Part shown: one piece after another, positions 12,451 through 26,166 of the stretch
Numbering within the stretch: position 1 is the first letter of the stretch
How the letters are laid out: every line of letters begins with the position of its first letter
NCBI GenBank assembly: GCA_007844125.1
Contig: CM017567.1
Span: 46,097,778 to 46,161,777, forward strand
Direction of reading: 5' to 3'
Origin: Sinonovacula constricta
Taxonomy: Eukaryota; Mollusca; Bivalvia; Cardiida; Solecurtidae
DNA: 64,000 nucleotides
The notes under the pieces: generated by a model
What the model was told of the DNA's origin: nothing
The model's database searches: none
Seen by the model: the letters and a program-made list of their open reading frames with translations, nothing else
Program-made: the position numbers and the translations under genes

Positions 12451-12775
12451 GATGATAGATATTTTTTTGATGATGATGTTGCCTATGATTGAAAGTGTTT
12501 ATGTTTTTGATGATACTGTGAATGGTGATGGTGATGATGATGCTAATATTATTGTTGATGAAGTAGTTGTTGATGATGATGATAATGATTTTGTTAGTGA
12601 TGAAAAATATATTTATTAACAGAAGCGTTTTCTTGATGGATTGACAGATGGCCATTTTACAATGTTTTTAACCGAACTATGACTTCCACTTTACATAACT
12701 CGGACGTCCAGTTTGACTTACTTTGCTTTGGCCGAACAGACCGACCAACGAGACGGTCTACAAAAGATAAGCTCA

Positions 12776-15700
12776 ACAGATGACTGATTGGGTGGACTAA
12801 CCGAGTGGGTGGACTGATTGGGTGGACTGACTGACTGGGTGGACTGACTGACTGGGAGGAACTGACCGAGTGGGTGGACCTGACTGGGTGTACCTGACTG
12901 ACTGGGTAGACCGGACTGACTGGGTGGACCTGACTGACTGGGTGGACCTGACTGACTGGGGGATCGACTCACCGGGTGGACTGACTTGGTGGACCTGATT
13001 GACTTGGTGGACTGACTGACTGGGTGGAAATGACTTACTGTCATGGACTGGTGGACTGACTGAGGGACCGACTCACTGGGTGGACTGACTGACTGGATGG
13101 ACTGACTGACTTGGTGGACTGACTAACTAGGAGGAGATGACTGACTGGGTGGACTAACTGAGTAGGTAAACTGTCTGGATGGAGTGACTAGGTGGACATA
13201 CTGACTGGGTGGACTAACTGACTGGGTGGACCTGACTGACTGCGGGGACTGACTGGGGGACCGACTGACTGGATGGACTGACTGGGAGGACTGACTGACT
13301 GGTTGAACTGACTGGGGGACTGACTGACTGGGGGACTGACTGACTGGGTGGACCTGACTGACTGCGGGGACCTGACTGACTGCGGGGACCTGACTGACTG
13401 CGGGGACCTGATTGACTGCAGGGACCTGACTGATTGGGGGGACTGACTGGGGGACCGACTGACTTGGTGGACTGATTGGGTGGACTGACTGACTGGGGGA
13501 CTGACTGCGGGGACCTGACTTACTGCGGGGACCTGACTGACTGCGGGGACCTGACAGACTGCGGGGACTGATTGGGGGACCGACTGACTTGGTGGACTGA
13601 TTGGGTAGACTGACTGACTGGTTGGACCTGACTGGGTGTACCTGACTGACTGGGTAGACCTGACTGACTGGGTAGACCTGACTGACTGGGAGGACCTGAC
13701 TGACTGGGTGGACCTGACTGACTGGGGGATCGACTCATCGGGTGGACTGACTGGGTGGACCTGATTGACTTGGTGGACTGACTGACTGGGTGGAAATGAC
13801 TTACTGTCATGGACTGGTGGACTGACTGAGTGACCGACTCACTGGGTGGACTGACTGACTGGATGGACTGACTGACTTGGTGGACTGACTAACTAGGAGG
13901 AGATGACTGACTAGGTGGACTAACTGAGTAGGTAAACTGTCTGGATGGAGTGACTAGGTGGAATTACTGACTGGGTGGACTAAGTGACTGGATGGACCTG
14001 ACTGACTGCGGGGACTGACTGGGGGACCGACTGACTGGATGGACTGACTGGATGGACTGACTGGGTGGACTGACTGACTGGGTGGACTGACTGACTGCGG
14101 GGACCTGACTGACTGCGGGGACTGACTAGGGGGAGCGACTGACTTGGTTGACTGACTGACTGGGAGGACTGACTGACTGGTTGGACTGACTGACTGGGTG
14201 GACCTGACTGACTGCGGGGACCTGACTGACTGCGGGGACCTGACTGACTGCGGGGACTGACTGGGGGGTCCTACTGACTTGGTGGACTGACTGGGTGGAC
14301 TGCCTGACTGGGTGGACTGACTGACTGGGGGACTGACTGACTTGGTGGACTAACAGACTGGATGGGTGGACTAATTGGGTGAACTAACTGAGTGGGTGGA
14401 ATAACTGACTGGATGGACCTGACTGACTTGGTGGACTGAGTGAGTGGACTGACTGGGTAGACACGACTGACTAGGTGGACCTGACTGGCTCGGTGGACCT
14501 CATTATGTGGACTGAATAACTGGATGGACTGATTGGGTGTACTGACTGACTGGCTGGCTGGATGGACTGACTTATCAAACTAACTGACTGGTCAAACTGA
14601 CAAGTCAAACTAACTAGTCAAACTGACTGGTCAAACTGACAAGTCAAACTAACTAGTCAAACTGACTGGTCAAACTGACTGGTCAAACTGACTGACTGGG
14701 CGTGCTGACTGGGTTAAAGAACTAACCGACTTTGTTGACTGACTGGATAAATGGACTGACTAGATGGACTGACTGGATGGTCTGACTGGATGGACTGACT
14801 GTCTGGATGGCTGACCGGGTGGATGGACTGATTGAATGGACAGACTGGATGGACTTACTGGATGGATGGACTGACTGACTGGATGGCTGACCGGATGGAC
14901 TGACTGATTGAATGGACTGACTGGATGGACTGACTGACTGGATGACCTGACTGAATGGATGGACTGACTGACTGGCTGGACTGACTGACTGGCTGGACTG
15001 ACAGATTAGATGGACTGACTGAATAGACGGACTGACTGGAGGAACTGACTGACTGGATGGACTGACTGGATGGACTGTCTGACTGGATGAACTGATTGAC
15101 TGGCTGGACTGACTGGATGGACTGACAGGCTGGCTGGACTGACTGACTGGATGGACTGACTGGATGGACTGACAGGCTGGCTGGACTGACTGACTGGATG
15201 AACTGACTGACTGGCTGGACTGACTGGATGGACTGACAGGCTGGCTGGACTGACTGACTGGATGAACTGACTGACTGGCTGGACTGACTGGATGGACTGA
15301 CAGGCTGGCTGGACTGACTGACTGGATGAACTGACTGACTGGCTGGACTAACTGGACTGGATGAACTGACTGACTGGCTGGACTGACTGGATGGACTGAC
15401 AGGCTGGCTGGACTAACTGGATGGACTGATTGACTGGATGAACTGACTGACTGGATGAACTGACTGACTGGATGGACTGACTGGATGGACTGACTGGCTG
15501 GACTGACTGGATGGACTGACTGGATGGACTGAATGACTGGCTGGACTGACTGATTAGAGGGACTGACTGGATGGACAGACTGACTGGATGGACGGACTGA
15601 CTGGATGAACTTACTGGATGGACTGACTGACTGGCTGGACTGACTGGATGGACTGACTGGATGGACGGACTGACTGGATGGACGGACTGACTGGATGGAC

Positions 15701-15865
15701 TGACTGGATGGATGGACTGACTGGATGGACTGACAGGCTGGCTGGACTGACTGGATGGACTGACTGACTGGATGGACTGACTGATTAGAGGGACTGACTG
15801 GATGGACGGACTGACTGGATGGACGGACTGGATGGATGAACCGACTGGACGGTCTGATATGTCCA
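12776..15865 (+). repeat. GACT-type minisatellite, unit 1 (about 3.1 kb)
   Basis: The array is built from GACTGACTGG(G/A)TG-like words. It has three zones: a left zone with CTGACTGACTGCGGGGAC variants, a middle zone with TCAAACTGACTGG words (about 14574-14690), and a right zone with a 64-bp higher-order unit beginning TGACAGGCTGGCTGG (for example 15170, 15234, 15298). Minus-strand frames rich in Ser, Pro, Gln and Val are by-products. Confidence 0.95.
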
Positions 15866-16490
15866 GATTGACTGATTAATTGGACCTACTGAATGGAGGG
15901 ATGGGCTGATTGAATATTGTTACTATTATTATTATTATTATTCTCGGTATTGTTATTGTTGTTATTATTCTATATGTTGTCCTCATTGTTGCTGTTGTTG
16001 CTATGCTTCCCTGTATAGTCCTTGTTGTTATTGTTGTTTTTCTTTCCTGCATTGTCTTGAAGTATCTTACATTTACAATCTTCTGAAGCAAGAAATGTCA
16101 TAGAGTTAGTGCAATTTGAACAGATAAAAAGAAATAAGTGTTATTTACATAAAATGCATTAAGTTTTTATAGATATTTAAAAAAATGTGTTTATAAAACA
16201 ATTTGGCAAATAACGTTGTTTGTTTTTCAAGGAATATATATTTGAGACCTTTACTTCAGTTGATCATTCAGTGCTGATCAATGACGAACTGTATTGGCAA
16301 AGGTCTGACACAAAAGATAACGCGTACCAGGTTAATATTTATCATCAGTACTACATCATTATGTGCACAATTATTTTCAAGACATTCAGCATAGCATAGC
16401 TTATGCTTTAATCACATACACACCTTTCGACCTGAAAAGTTTATACCAGAAAAGTATTTGGAAGTTGTTGTTTGTTTCAATTATTTCCAG

Positions 16491-16524
16491 GTTTGGATGA
16501 TACTGATTCTAATAGGCACCATTG
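16491..16524 (+). pseudogene. Orphan signal-peptide exon, unit 1
   Basis: This is a 34-nt exon with an acceptor TTATTTCCAG in front and a donor GTAAGT behind. It encodes the hydrophobic core VWMILILIGTI, then one base of the next codon. It is homologous to exon 2 of the gene at 39358-39391. The matching exon 1 is deleted from this unit and no cysteine-rich exon follows before unit 2. It could be a dead remnant or could be spliced to distant exons. Confidence 0.75.
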
Positions 16525-17227
16525 GTAAGTACTTTTTCAAGTATATTTGTCACTCAGTATAATTATGTGTATTGATTTAATCTCTACATGTTGTGTTGAA
16601 TACATTTTGTAACTATTTTGTAGTTAAAAGTTCCATTTTTGTTTAAATTGGTCGGTTAGTGTTTGTTTTTTTTTGTTTATAAAATAGGCAGTGTTGATTA
16701 ATTTCTGTTTACTCCAGAAGTCGGGTCTTCAAACTATTTGGAGAATTGTTTAATATAGTTTAAAATAAGTTTAACATGGTAAATCCGTACATGAATGGTC
16801 TATGTTAATTAATGCTGGTACAATGTCTGACCAATTTGCAGTATTACGTTGTGTCTGAACTAAGCCCTTACTTCTTCACCACTGTTCTAGACGAAATAAC
16901 AGGCGATTGTGTGCCCTAGGGAGATATTTGTGTTGTACAGTTTTGAAACGTAGGCGACGACCAAGAAACACATTGGCCAAATTATATCAGCCGTGAATTA
17001 AAGGGACATTAACAATAAAAGAGGCCAAACAAAATAGTTACTACAAATCGCATTATCAATTGTCAATTATTAATCATAATTTTATTCAGTGCATGTATAT
17101 TATTGACATCGATACAACTTTCTTTGTTTTCTCTGGTGATTCCTTTATTTATTTTACTATTCTCAACACTGATTATGTTTATACATAGATTTACAGTGTA
17201 AAAACTATACAATATAATATATTTTGT
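16525..17227 (+). other. Former intron sequence, unit 1; no gene
   Basis: AT-rich sequence downstream of the orphan exon, repeated at 26167-26869. A 60-codon minus-strand frame at 17063-17245 is preserved in both copies only because they are near-identical, so it is not evidence of coding. Confidence 0.5.
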
Positions 17228-19571
17228 TGTTAATTCTTTGTGCATTTACCAATATTAGAAATATTGTATTTTAAAAATGCGAATTTCAACAAGAGCTTCC
17301 AATGGTGTAAAGCTTTTAAATTTTTGGACCACAAATGAAGAAATTACAAGAAAATAAATTGTACGCTTCTATACAATTTATCTGAAAATTCCTTAAAGTT
17401 GCCATCAAAAATGATTGCCAAGAGATCTTCGCTGATGTGGAAACAACCTATGGATAGTGTTAGAATTAGATTTTTGTTAACAATGCTCTTATTTTCTGAA
17501 GTAAGTAACTGTGTACATTTGAAAATTTAAATGATTTAAATTTTACCCCTGATACCCAGCTTAATTAGCTTAGCCTTTAAATTTTCCGTAACAATATATT
17601 GCTTAGTGAAATCAATAAATGCACAGAAAAAGCTTGTTTGTCTATGTTTTAATATGGGTTATAACGCTATTCAAAACGAAAACAAAGTCAACAGTAGGAC
17701 TACTCATTCCAGCTGTAAAACCAGCTTTAACGTACACAACGTATTTTTTCTGCCCAAGACAGTTTATTATTTAAAATCCTAGTAAACAGTTTACTTCCAT
17801 ATACAACATACTCACACTTCCATAGTTATTGACATCTATACACCTTTTTGTGCAGTGGAACTATAAAGCCATCTGACCAACTATCGGGGAAATATCCTAC
17901 TTCAATAAGCGTATGAAAGAACAAGTCCTATGAGCATTGCAACATATACAAAATTAGAAAAGACACAGGACTAAGGTATTCACATGCACGCCTAATGTAA
18001 TAGTGAGAACAAATCTGAGATGAGTCATTTAACAATAAGAGCAAACCCGACAGTTACCCCCTTGGAACGGTCAGTCGGCAATATGGACCGACTGGGGTGC
18101 TTAAACCGGTTTTACAGAGCTCTAACCTCGCACTTCCTGATGGGTATCTCAAATGCAAGCAATGGAAAGAAACCCGATCTGTTTGAATAAATGTCCAATT
18201 GCTGATGTTTTGTTTGATAAGTTATGACGCAAGAAGCGACGTCATTGAAAAATAATGTCTACATAGTGTTTAGAAGAGAGATGTGTATAATTTTGATTAG
18301 AAGTCCTACAAAAGAAAAACGTTAATAGTAAATGAAATTAACTTTTTGAGTCAAGTAAAAAATGACCAGAGAAGTGTAAATGGTTATAGCATCCTGTTCA
18401 TGCGGAGATGGAATTAGGGAATCAAAGTTAATCAAAGGAAATACACGTAATAATCCTTATAGGATGAATTAAATGACAACATAGATTACATGCACGGGGA
18501 GATTTTTTTACAAATGCCACACTGCACAAGTAACATTGTTGTGATCATGAATAAGAATATATAAGACAAAGTCCTATGAGCCTTGCAACATAGACAAACA
18601 TTTGAAAAGACACAGAAAAAGTGTGTTAACATATGGTAGTAGTATGCTTTATCATGAATAAAGAATTCATTTAAAACTACATCAAGCCCTGCAGTTTTGT
18701 TTTCAATTGTTTTATAGCTGACAAGATTTTTGTCTTGGGTTAGACTTATGTTCAACTCTTCAAATAAAACTTGATTAAAATTGATTGTTTTCATAATTTT
18801 TCTATAAAATATACCCTATCCTCAGCAAGTTAAAATAAGCAATTGCTAGGGGATATTCACACTTTTAAAGTATTGCTTATAAATATCTAAAAGTATATTA
18901 CTTTTTTTTCTACTCGAGCACATTTCTTTAGTACTCAAACTTAATTCCATTTCCATTCTAACACGTAAGAACTACAAGATATTTTACTTAGAAGGGACAC
19001 AAATGCGAACTACAATGCGAACTATAATTTACACGATGTTGTTAGGTTGTTTCCCTTGGCTGTTCTGAATTCACCCTCGTACTTCCTGGTTATTTTTTTA
19101 ATACCAACAACGGACGAAACTGCATATTCAATAAATTTATTTTTTAATTTACATGATAAATGTGAACGAAAAGATAAACTTATCACAATATGTCAGCTTG
19201 GTCTGCAATACGAAAATGGGTAGAGAAAGTAAAAGGAACAGCTATTCTACTGCGCAGTTACATGTAAATAGTTCCGCTTAACGCCCTGGTATATCGTTTA
19301 TTTTATCACGGCAGAATGCTTCTTTGTTTATAGACGTAAAATATTGATAGTGTTAGAATAATTGATGCTTCAAACTAATATTACAATTCTCCTGCGAGAA
19401 TAACTTAACCTAATGTTAAAGTTAATGTAAAGGAGCTGTTGTCTGTATATGCGTGGCGAGTGAAATGTTTGTTGTTTTAAGGTATAGTAAAACAGATGTC
19501 AGATAAATAATCATCAGATAATACACAGTTATGAACATCATTCTCGACATTGTCTGGTAAATTGGAAGTCT

Positions 19572-19860
19572 ACCGGACCTGGTAGCGCAATCGGTAAAAC
19601 GTCGGCTCCATGTACGGGAGGCCCCGGGTTTGATCTCGGGCTGCGACATACCAAAGTCGTAAAAATGGTACTGGTATAACTCCCTTGCAAATGCTCAAGC
19701 AAATATAACTGACTGATTGGCCCGGTCTCAATATAATGTGACTGGTTGTGGTATCTTGCCAGGTGTTCACGGCATGCTATGCACAGTGAAGGCAGCACTA
19801 TATCTGCTTTAAGTTGACACCGTCTCCAGATAACTTAAATACTTTTGGTGGGACGATAAA
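19572..19860 (+). mobile_element. tRNA-derived SINE (family B), unit 2
   Basis: This copy is collinear with the one in unit 1, with the same A and B boxes and body. It ends at a short CCCCCC/AAAAA run. It was carried by the 9.6-kb duplication. Confidence 0.8.
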
Positions 19861-20767
19861 CCCCCCAAAAACAAACAATAATTGAAAGTCTGTGCATTCA
19901 TATCACCATATAAGATAAAATGTAAATCATTTTGAAGTTTAGAAAAAGTTTCCATAAAAAAATTCTCCAACCTACAAGTGTATATACTTGAATCGTCTTC
20001 TGTGTTAAGGCACAACATCACACAAACAAAAAGATCATTCATCAATCCAAAACTCGGAACAGGTATGGATCCAGGGGTGCGGGGATAGCGGGATGCATCC
20101 CCCACACCAACCAGGTAAAATAATACGAGTTGTAAAAACACATACATGTAAGCTTACAAAATACAATACCCCCCCCACACACACACACACACACTATTTG
20201 AGGCAATAAAATGAAGATATCAGGCTAAAAAATAAGTTTATTTCAAAACGGGTTGACTGCTGAGAAAAAATGTATTACAAAACGGGTTGAAAATTCAAAC
20301 CTCTCTAATATATTTCAAATAATATTTAAACGAGAGAATATGTTGTTTATGTTGTTAAAACATGTTTTCACACCAAGTCCAACACTTTGTCAAGAAATCA
20401 TCAAGACTTTTGATGAAAACTAACTTTACTACAAAATAAGTTTTCCTCTTATAATAGTGGAAATGACTCAGAAAAATATGCAAAAGGTTGAAAAATGAAA
20501 TTTCTCAAAAGTATGTGAAAACAACTATAAATGCCAGAGATGTTTGTGTCTTCATGGTTTATTCATGATTTTTAGTTATTTGAGGCAAGAGAATGAGGAT
20601 ATCAGGCCAAAAAATAAGGGTTTTATTACAAAACGGGTTGTAACAGAGCATAAAAAATGCATTCCTTATCAGGGTAGTATATTCTCCAAATAACATGTAC
20701 TTAGAAATAGTAGAGAAATGAATTGTTTTTGAATGTCATTTGTAAGTAAATGACAGAAACATGAACT

Positions 20768-21051
20768 TTTTTTTAAATGCATTTAAGTTTATGATGATGT
20801 TGGTTATGTTGATTATGAAATTAATGATTGGTGATGGTGGTGATGATGGTTATAATGGTTATGAAAGTGATTTTGTTCTGTTGTTGTTGTTGCTATTAAT
20901 GTTGTTGCGGATGATAATCTTGATGTTGATGGTGATCATTATAATGATGATGATGATGATGAGTGTGCTCTGTTGGGATGATGATGATGATTTTATTGCT
21001 GCTGATAATGTTGCTGTTGCTGCTGCTGATGATGATGAGTATAGTGATTAC

Positions 21052-21121
<70 letters not shown>

Positions 21122-21593
21122 GACTGCCCTTGCTGATTATGAGCGTTCTACTGATGATGATGAGAGGCGCCCGGGGCGTAAATATAGAATCGCCGATTTG
21201 TTACTCCTCTGACTGCTTAGCCTATCACCGCGTGGGTTCGAGTCCCGTTCGGAGCGAAGGACCTTATGTGGGTAGGTCTTCCAGCTGACTTGCGGTGCGC
21301 CGGTGGTTTTACCCAGACATGTGTCTGTGGTCTTCCTCCACCAAAAAGCTGGACGTTGCTATAATGATCCTAATTCGTCGCTGCAATGTATTTCAAAAAC
21401 AAAACATGATGATGATGATGGTGATGATAATAATGATGTTGATGATTATGATGATGATTTTGCTGCTGATAATATTGTTGTGACTTCTGAAGATGATGGG
21501 TTTTGGGATTATTAATGATGATAATTTGATAAAGATGATGTATATGATGTTTTGTTAATCAGGAGGAGAAGTCTGCTTCTAGTGGAATTAAAG

Positions 21594-21635
<42 letters not shown>

Positions 21636-21983
21636 ATATCATTGTGAAGAAAGATGATAATGTTGAGAATAATAAAGATGATGGTGCTGCCAAAAGTAAA
21701 GGCCATGATGCAGTTGCTTAAAATTAAGAAGGCGTTATTGCTCTACTGCTGCTGATGATGATGATGAACATTAAGACGATGCGGTTGCTGAAAATTAAGG
21801 TGACACTGCTGCTGCTTGAAATTAAGACGACAATTTTTCTACAGTTAAAAATAACAACGATGCTGCTGCTGAAATTGAAGACAATTCTCCTGCTGCCGCT
21901 GCTGCTGCTGCTGCTGTTTTTACTACTTCTGATTCTGTTTAACATACTGTAGGAAGACAATAATGATCAAGGATTATTATTAC

Positions 21984-22073
<90 letters not shown>

Positions 22074-22075
22074 AA
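20768..22075 (+). repeat. Trinucleotide microsatellite cluster, unit 2
   Basis: The order matches unit 1: TGA (about 21054-21122), GCT (about 21596-21633) and TTA (about 21975-22071). Tract lengths differ from the other units. Confidence 0.92.
21165..21398 (+). mobile_element. tRNA-related SINE-like repeat (family C), unit 2; crossover site
   Basis: In this copy the diagnostic base at 21315 agrees with unit 3 and that at 21328 agrees with unit 1. The switch in ancestry of the chimeric unit therefore falls inside this repeat. Confidence 0.65.
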
Positions 22076-22401
22076 TGATGATAGATATTTTGTTGATGAT
22101 GATGTTGCCTATGATTGAAAGTGTTTATGTTTTTGATGATACTGTGAATGGTGATGGTGATGATGATGCTAATATTATTGTTGATGAAGTAGTTGTTGAT
22201 GATGATGATAATGATTTTGTTAGTGATGAAAAATATATTTATTAACAGAAGCGTTTTCTTGATGGATTGACAGATGGCCATTTTACAATGTTTTTAACCG
22301 AACTATGACTTCCACTTTACATAACTCGGACGTCCAGTTTGACTTACTTTGCTTTGGCCGAACAGACCGACCAACGAGACGGTCTACAAAAGATAAGCTC
22401 A

Positions 22402-25400
22402 ACAGATGACTGATTGGGTGGACTAACCGAGTGGGTGGACTGATTGGGTGGACTGACTGACTGGGTGGACTGACTGACTGGGAGGAACTGACCGAGTGGG
22501 TGGACCTGACAGGGTGTACCTGACTGACTGGGTAGACCGGACTGACTGGGTGGACCTGACTGACTGGGTGGACCTGACTGACTGGGGGATCGACTCACCG
22601 GGTGGACTGACTGGGTGGACCTGATTGACTTGGTGGACTGACTGACTGGGTGGAAATGACTTACTGTCATGGACTGGTGGACTGACTGAGGGACCGACTC
22701 ACTGGGTGGACTGACTGACTGGATGGACTGACTGACTTGGTGGACTGACTAACTAGGAGGAGATGACTGACTGGGAGGACTAACTGAGTAGGTAAACTGT
22801 CTGGATGGAGTGACTAGGTGGACATACTGACTGGGTGGACTAACTGACTGGGTGGACCTGACTGACTGCGGGGACTGACTGGGGGACCGACTGACTGGAT
22901 GGACTGACTGGGAGGACTGACTGACTGGTTGGACTGACTGGGGGACTGACTGACTGGGGGACTGACTGACTGGGTGGACCTGACTGACTGCGGGGACCTG
23001 ACTGACTGCGGGGACCTGACTGACTGCGGGGACCTGATTGACTGCAGGGACCTGACTGATTGGGGGGACTGACTGGGGGACCGACTGACTTGGTGGACTG
23101 ATTGGGTGGACTGACTGACTGGGGGACTGACTGCGGGGACCTGACTGACTGCGGGGACCTGACTGACTGCGGGGACCTGACAGACTGCGGGGACTGATTG
23201 GGGGACCGACTGACTTGGTGGACTGATTGGGTAGACTGACTGACTGGTTGGACCTGACTGGGTGTACCTGACTGACTGGGTAGACCTGACTGACTGGGTA
23301 GACCTGACTGACTGGGAGGACCTGACTGACTGGGTGGACCTGACTGACTGGGGGATCGACTCACCGGGTGGACTGACTGGGTGGACCTGATTGACTTGGT
23401 GGACTGACTGACTGGGTGGAAATGACTTACTGTCATGGACTGGTGGACTGACTGAGTGACCGACTCACTGGGTGGACTGACTGACTGGATGGACTGACTG
23501 ACTTGGTGGACTGACTAACTAGGAGGAGATGACTGACTGGGTGGACTAACTGAGTAGGTAAACTGTCTGGATGGAGTGACTAGGTGGAATTACTGACTGG
23601 GTGGACTAAGTGACTGGATGGACCTGACTGACTGCGGGGACTGACTGGGGGACCGACTGACTGGATGGACTGACTGGATGGACTGACTGGGTGGACTGAC
23701 TGACTGGGTGGACTGACTGACTGCGGGGACCTGACTGACTGCGGGGACTGACTAGGGGGAGCGACTGACTTGGTTGACTGACTGACTGGGAGGACTGACT
23801 GACTGGTTGGACTGACTGACTGGGTGGACCTGACTGACTGCGGGGACCTGACTGACTGCGGGGACCTGACTGACTGCGGGGACTGACTGGGGGGACCTAC
23901 TGACTTGGTGGACTGACTGGGTGGACTGCCTGACTGGGTGGACTGACTGACTGGGGGACTGACTGACTTGGTGGACTAACAGACTGGATGGGTGGACTAA
24001 TTGGGTGAACTAACTGAGTGGGTGGAATAACTGACTGGATGGACCTGACTGACTTGGTGGACTGAGTGAGTGGACTGACTGGGTAGACACGACTGACTAG
24101 GTGGACCTGACTGGCTCGGTGGACCTCATTATGTGGACTGAATAACTGGATGGACTGATTGGGTGTACTGACTGACTGGCTGGCTGGATGGACTGACTTA
24201 TCAAACTAACTGACTGGTCAAACTGACAAGTCAAACTAACTAGTCAAACTGACTGGTCAAACTGACTGACTGGGCGTGCTGACTGGGTTAAAGAACTAAC
24301 CGACTTTGTTGACTGACTGGATAAATGGACTGACTAGATGGACTGACTGGATGGTCTGACTGGATGGACTGACTGTCTGGATGGCTGACCGGGTGGATGG
24401 ACTGATTGAATGGACAGACTGGATGGACTTACTGGATGGATGGACTGACTGACTGGATGGCTGACCGGATGGACTGACTGATTAAATGGACTGACTGGAT
24501 GGACTGACTGACTGGATGAACTGACTGAATGGATGGACTGACTGACTGGCTGGACTGACTGACTGGCTGGACTGACAGATTAGATGGACTGACTGAATAG
24601 ACGGACTGACTGGAGGAACTGACTGACTGGATGGACTGACTGGATGGACTGTCTGACTGGATGAACTGATTGACTGGCTGGACTGACTGGATGGACTGAC
24701 AGGCTGGCTGGACTGACTGACTGGATGGACTGACTGGATGGACTGACAGGCTGGCTGGACTGACTGACTGGATGAACTGACTGACTGGCTGGACTGACTG
24801 GATGGACTGACAGGCTGGCTGGACTGACTGACTGGATGAACTGACTGACTGGCTGGACTGACTGGATGGACTGACAGGCTGGCTGGACTGACTGACTGGA
24901 TGAACTGACTGACTGGCTGGACTGACTGGATGGACTGACAGGCTGGCTGGACTGACTGACTGGATGAACTGACTGACTGGCTGGACTAACTGGACTGGAT
25001 GAACTGACTGACTGGCTGGACTGACTGGATGGACTGACAGGCTGGCTGGACTAACTGGATGGACTGATTGACTGGATGAACTGACTGACTGGATGAACTG
25101 ACTGACTGGATGGACTGACTGGATGGACTGACTGGCTGGACTGACTGGATGGACTGACTGGATGGACTGAATGACTGGCTGGACTGACTGATTAGAGGGA
25201 CTGACTGGATGAACGGACTGACTGGATGGACGGACTGACTGGATGAACTTACTGGATGGACTGACTGACTGGCTGGACTGACTGGATGGACTGACTGGAT
25301 GGACGGACTGACTGGATGGACGGACTGACTGGATGGACTGACTGGATGGATGGACTGACTGGATGGACTGACAGGCTGGCTGGACTGACTGGATGGACTG

Positions 25401-25503
25401 ACTGACTGGATGGACTGACTGATTAGAGGGACTGACTGGATGGACGGACTGACTTGATGGACGGACTGGATGGATGAACCGACTGGACGGTCTGATATGT
25501 CCA
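22402..25503 (+). repeat. GACT-type minisatellite, unit 2 (about 3.1 kb)
   Basis: Nearly identical to the unit 1 array, including variant order. It has lost one 52-bp TCAAACTGAC block and gained one 64-bp higher-order unit, a net change of 12 bp that accounts for the change of offset from 9626 to 9638. Confidence 0.95.
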
Positions 25504-26132
25504 GATTGACTGATTAATTGGACCTACTGAATGGAGGGATGGGCTGATTGAATATTGTTACTATTATTATTATTATTATTCTCGGTATTGTTATTGTTGT
25601 TATTATTCTATATGTTGTCCTCATTGTTGCTGTTGTTGCTATGCTTCCCTGTATAGTCCTTGTTGTTATTGTTGTTTTTCTTTCCTGCATTGTCTTGAAG
25701 TATCTTACATTTACAATCTTCTGAAGCAAGAAATGTCATAGAGTTAGTGCAATTTGAACAGATAAAAAGAAATAAGTGTTATTTACATAAAATGCATTAA
25801 GTTTTTATCTATATTTTAAAGAAAAATGTGTTTGATAAAACTATTTGGCAAATAACGCTGTTTGTTTTTCAAGGAATATATATTTGAGACCTTTACTTCA
25901 GTTGATCATTCAGTGCTGATCAATGACGAACTGTATTGGCAAAGGTCTGACACAAAAGATAACGCGTACCAGGTTAATATTTATCATCAGTACTACATCA
26001 TTATGTGCACAATTATTTTCAAGACATTCAGCATAGCATAGCTTATGCTTTAATCACATACACACCTTTCGACCTGAAAAGTTTATACCAGAAAAGTATT
26101 TGGAAGTTGTTGTTTGTTTCAATTATTTCCAG

Positions 26133-26166
26133 GTTTGGGTGATACTGATTCTCATAGGCACCATTG
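26133..26166 (+). pseudogene. Orphan signal-peptide exon, unit 2
   Basis: Same 34-nt exon with intact acceptor and GTAAGT donor, encoding VWVILILIGTI. It lies 9642 bp from the unit 1 copy. As there, exon 1 and the downstream exons are missing from the unit. Confidence 0.75.

Larger units (their letters stand above)
7557..17228 (+). repeat. Tandem unit 1 (about 9.6 kb)
   Basis: This is the first of three direct repeats. The left edge is the TGC(G/A)TTTACCAATATTAGAAATATTG segment found again at 17228 and 26870. The order inside is: AT-rich spacer, SINE B, CA run, TGA/GCT/TTA microsatellites with SINE-like repeat C, GACT minisatellite, then an orphan signal-peptide exon. The part left of about 10.9 kb differs from unit 2 by several per cent as read by eye. 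The part right of there is nearly identical to unit 2. Confidence 0.88.

Noticed and set aside
11884..12655. Poly-Ser, poly-Asn, poly-Leu and poly-Tyr frames (also in units 2 and 3)
   Set aside because: They are translations of GCT, TTA and TGA microsatellites on either strand.
12718..13810. Long minus-strand frames rich in Ser, Pro, Gln and Val (also 22344-23436 and 32506-34383)
   Set aside because: They are translations of the GACT minisatellite, broken and restored by indels among units, with no start context or conserved non-repeat part.
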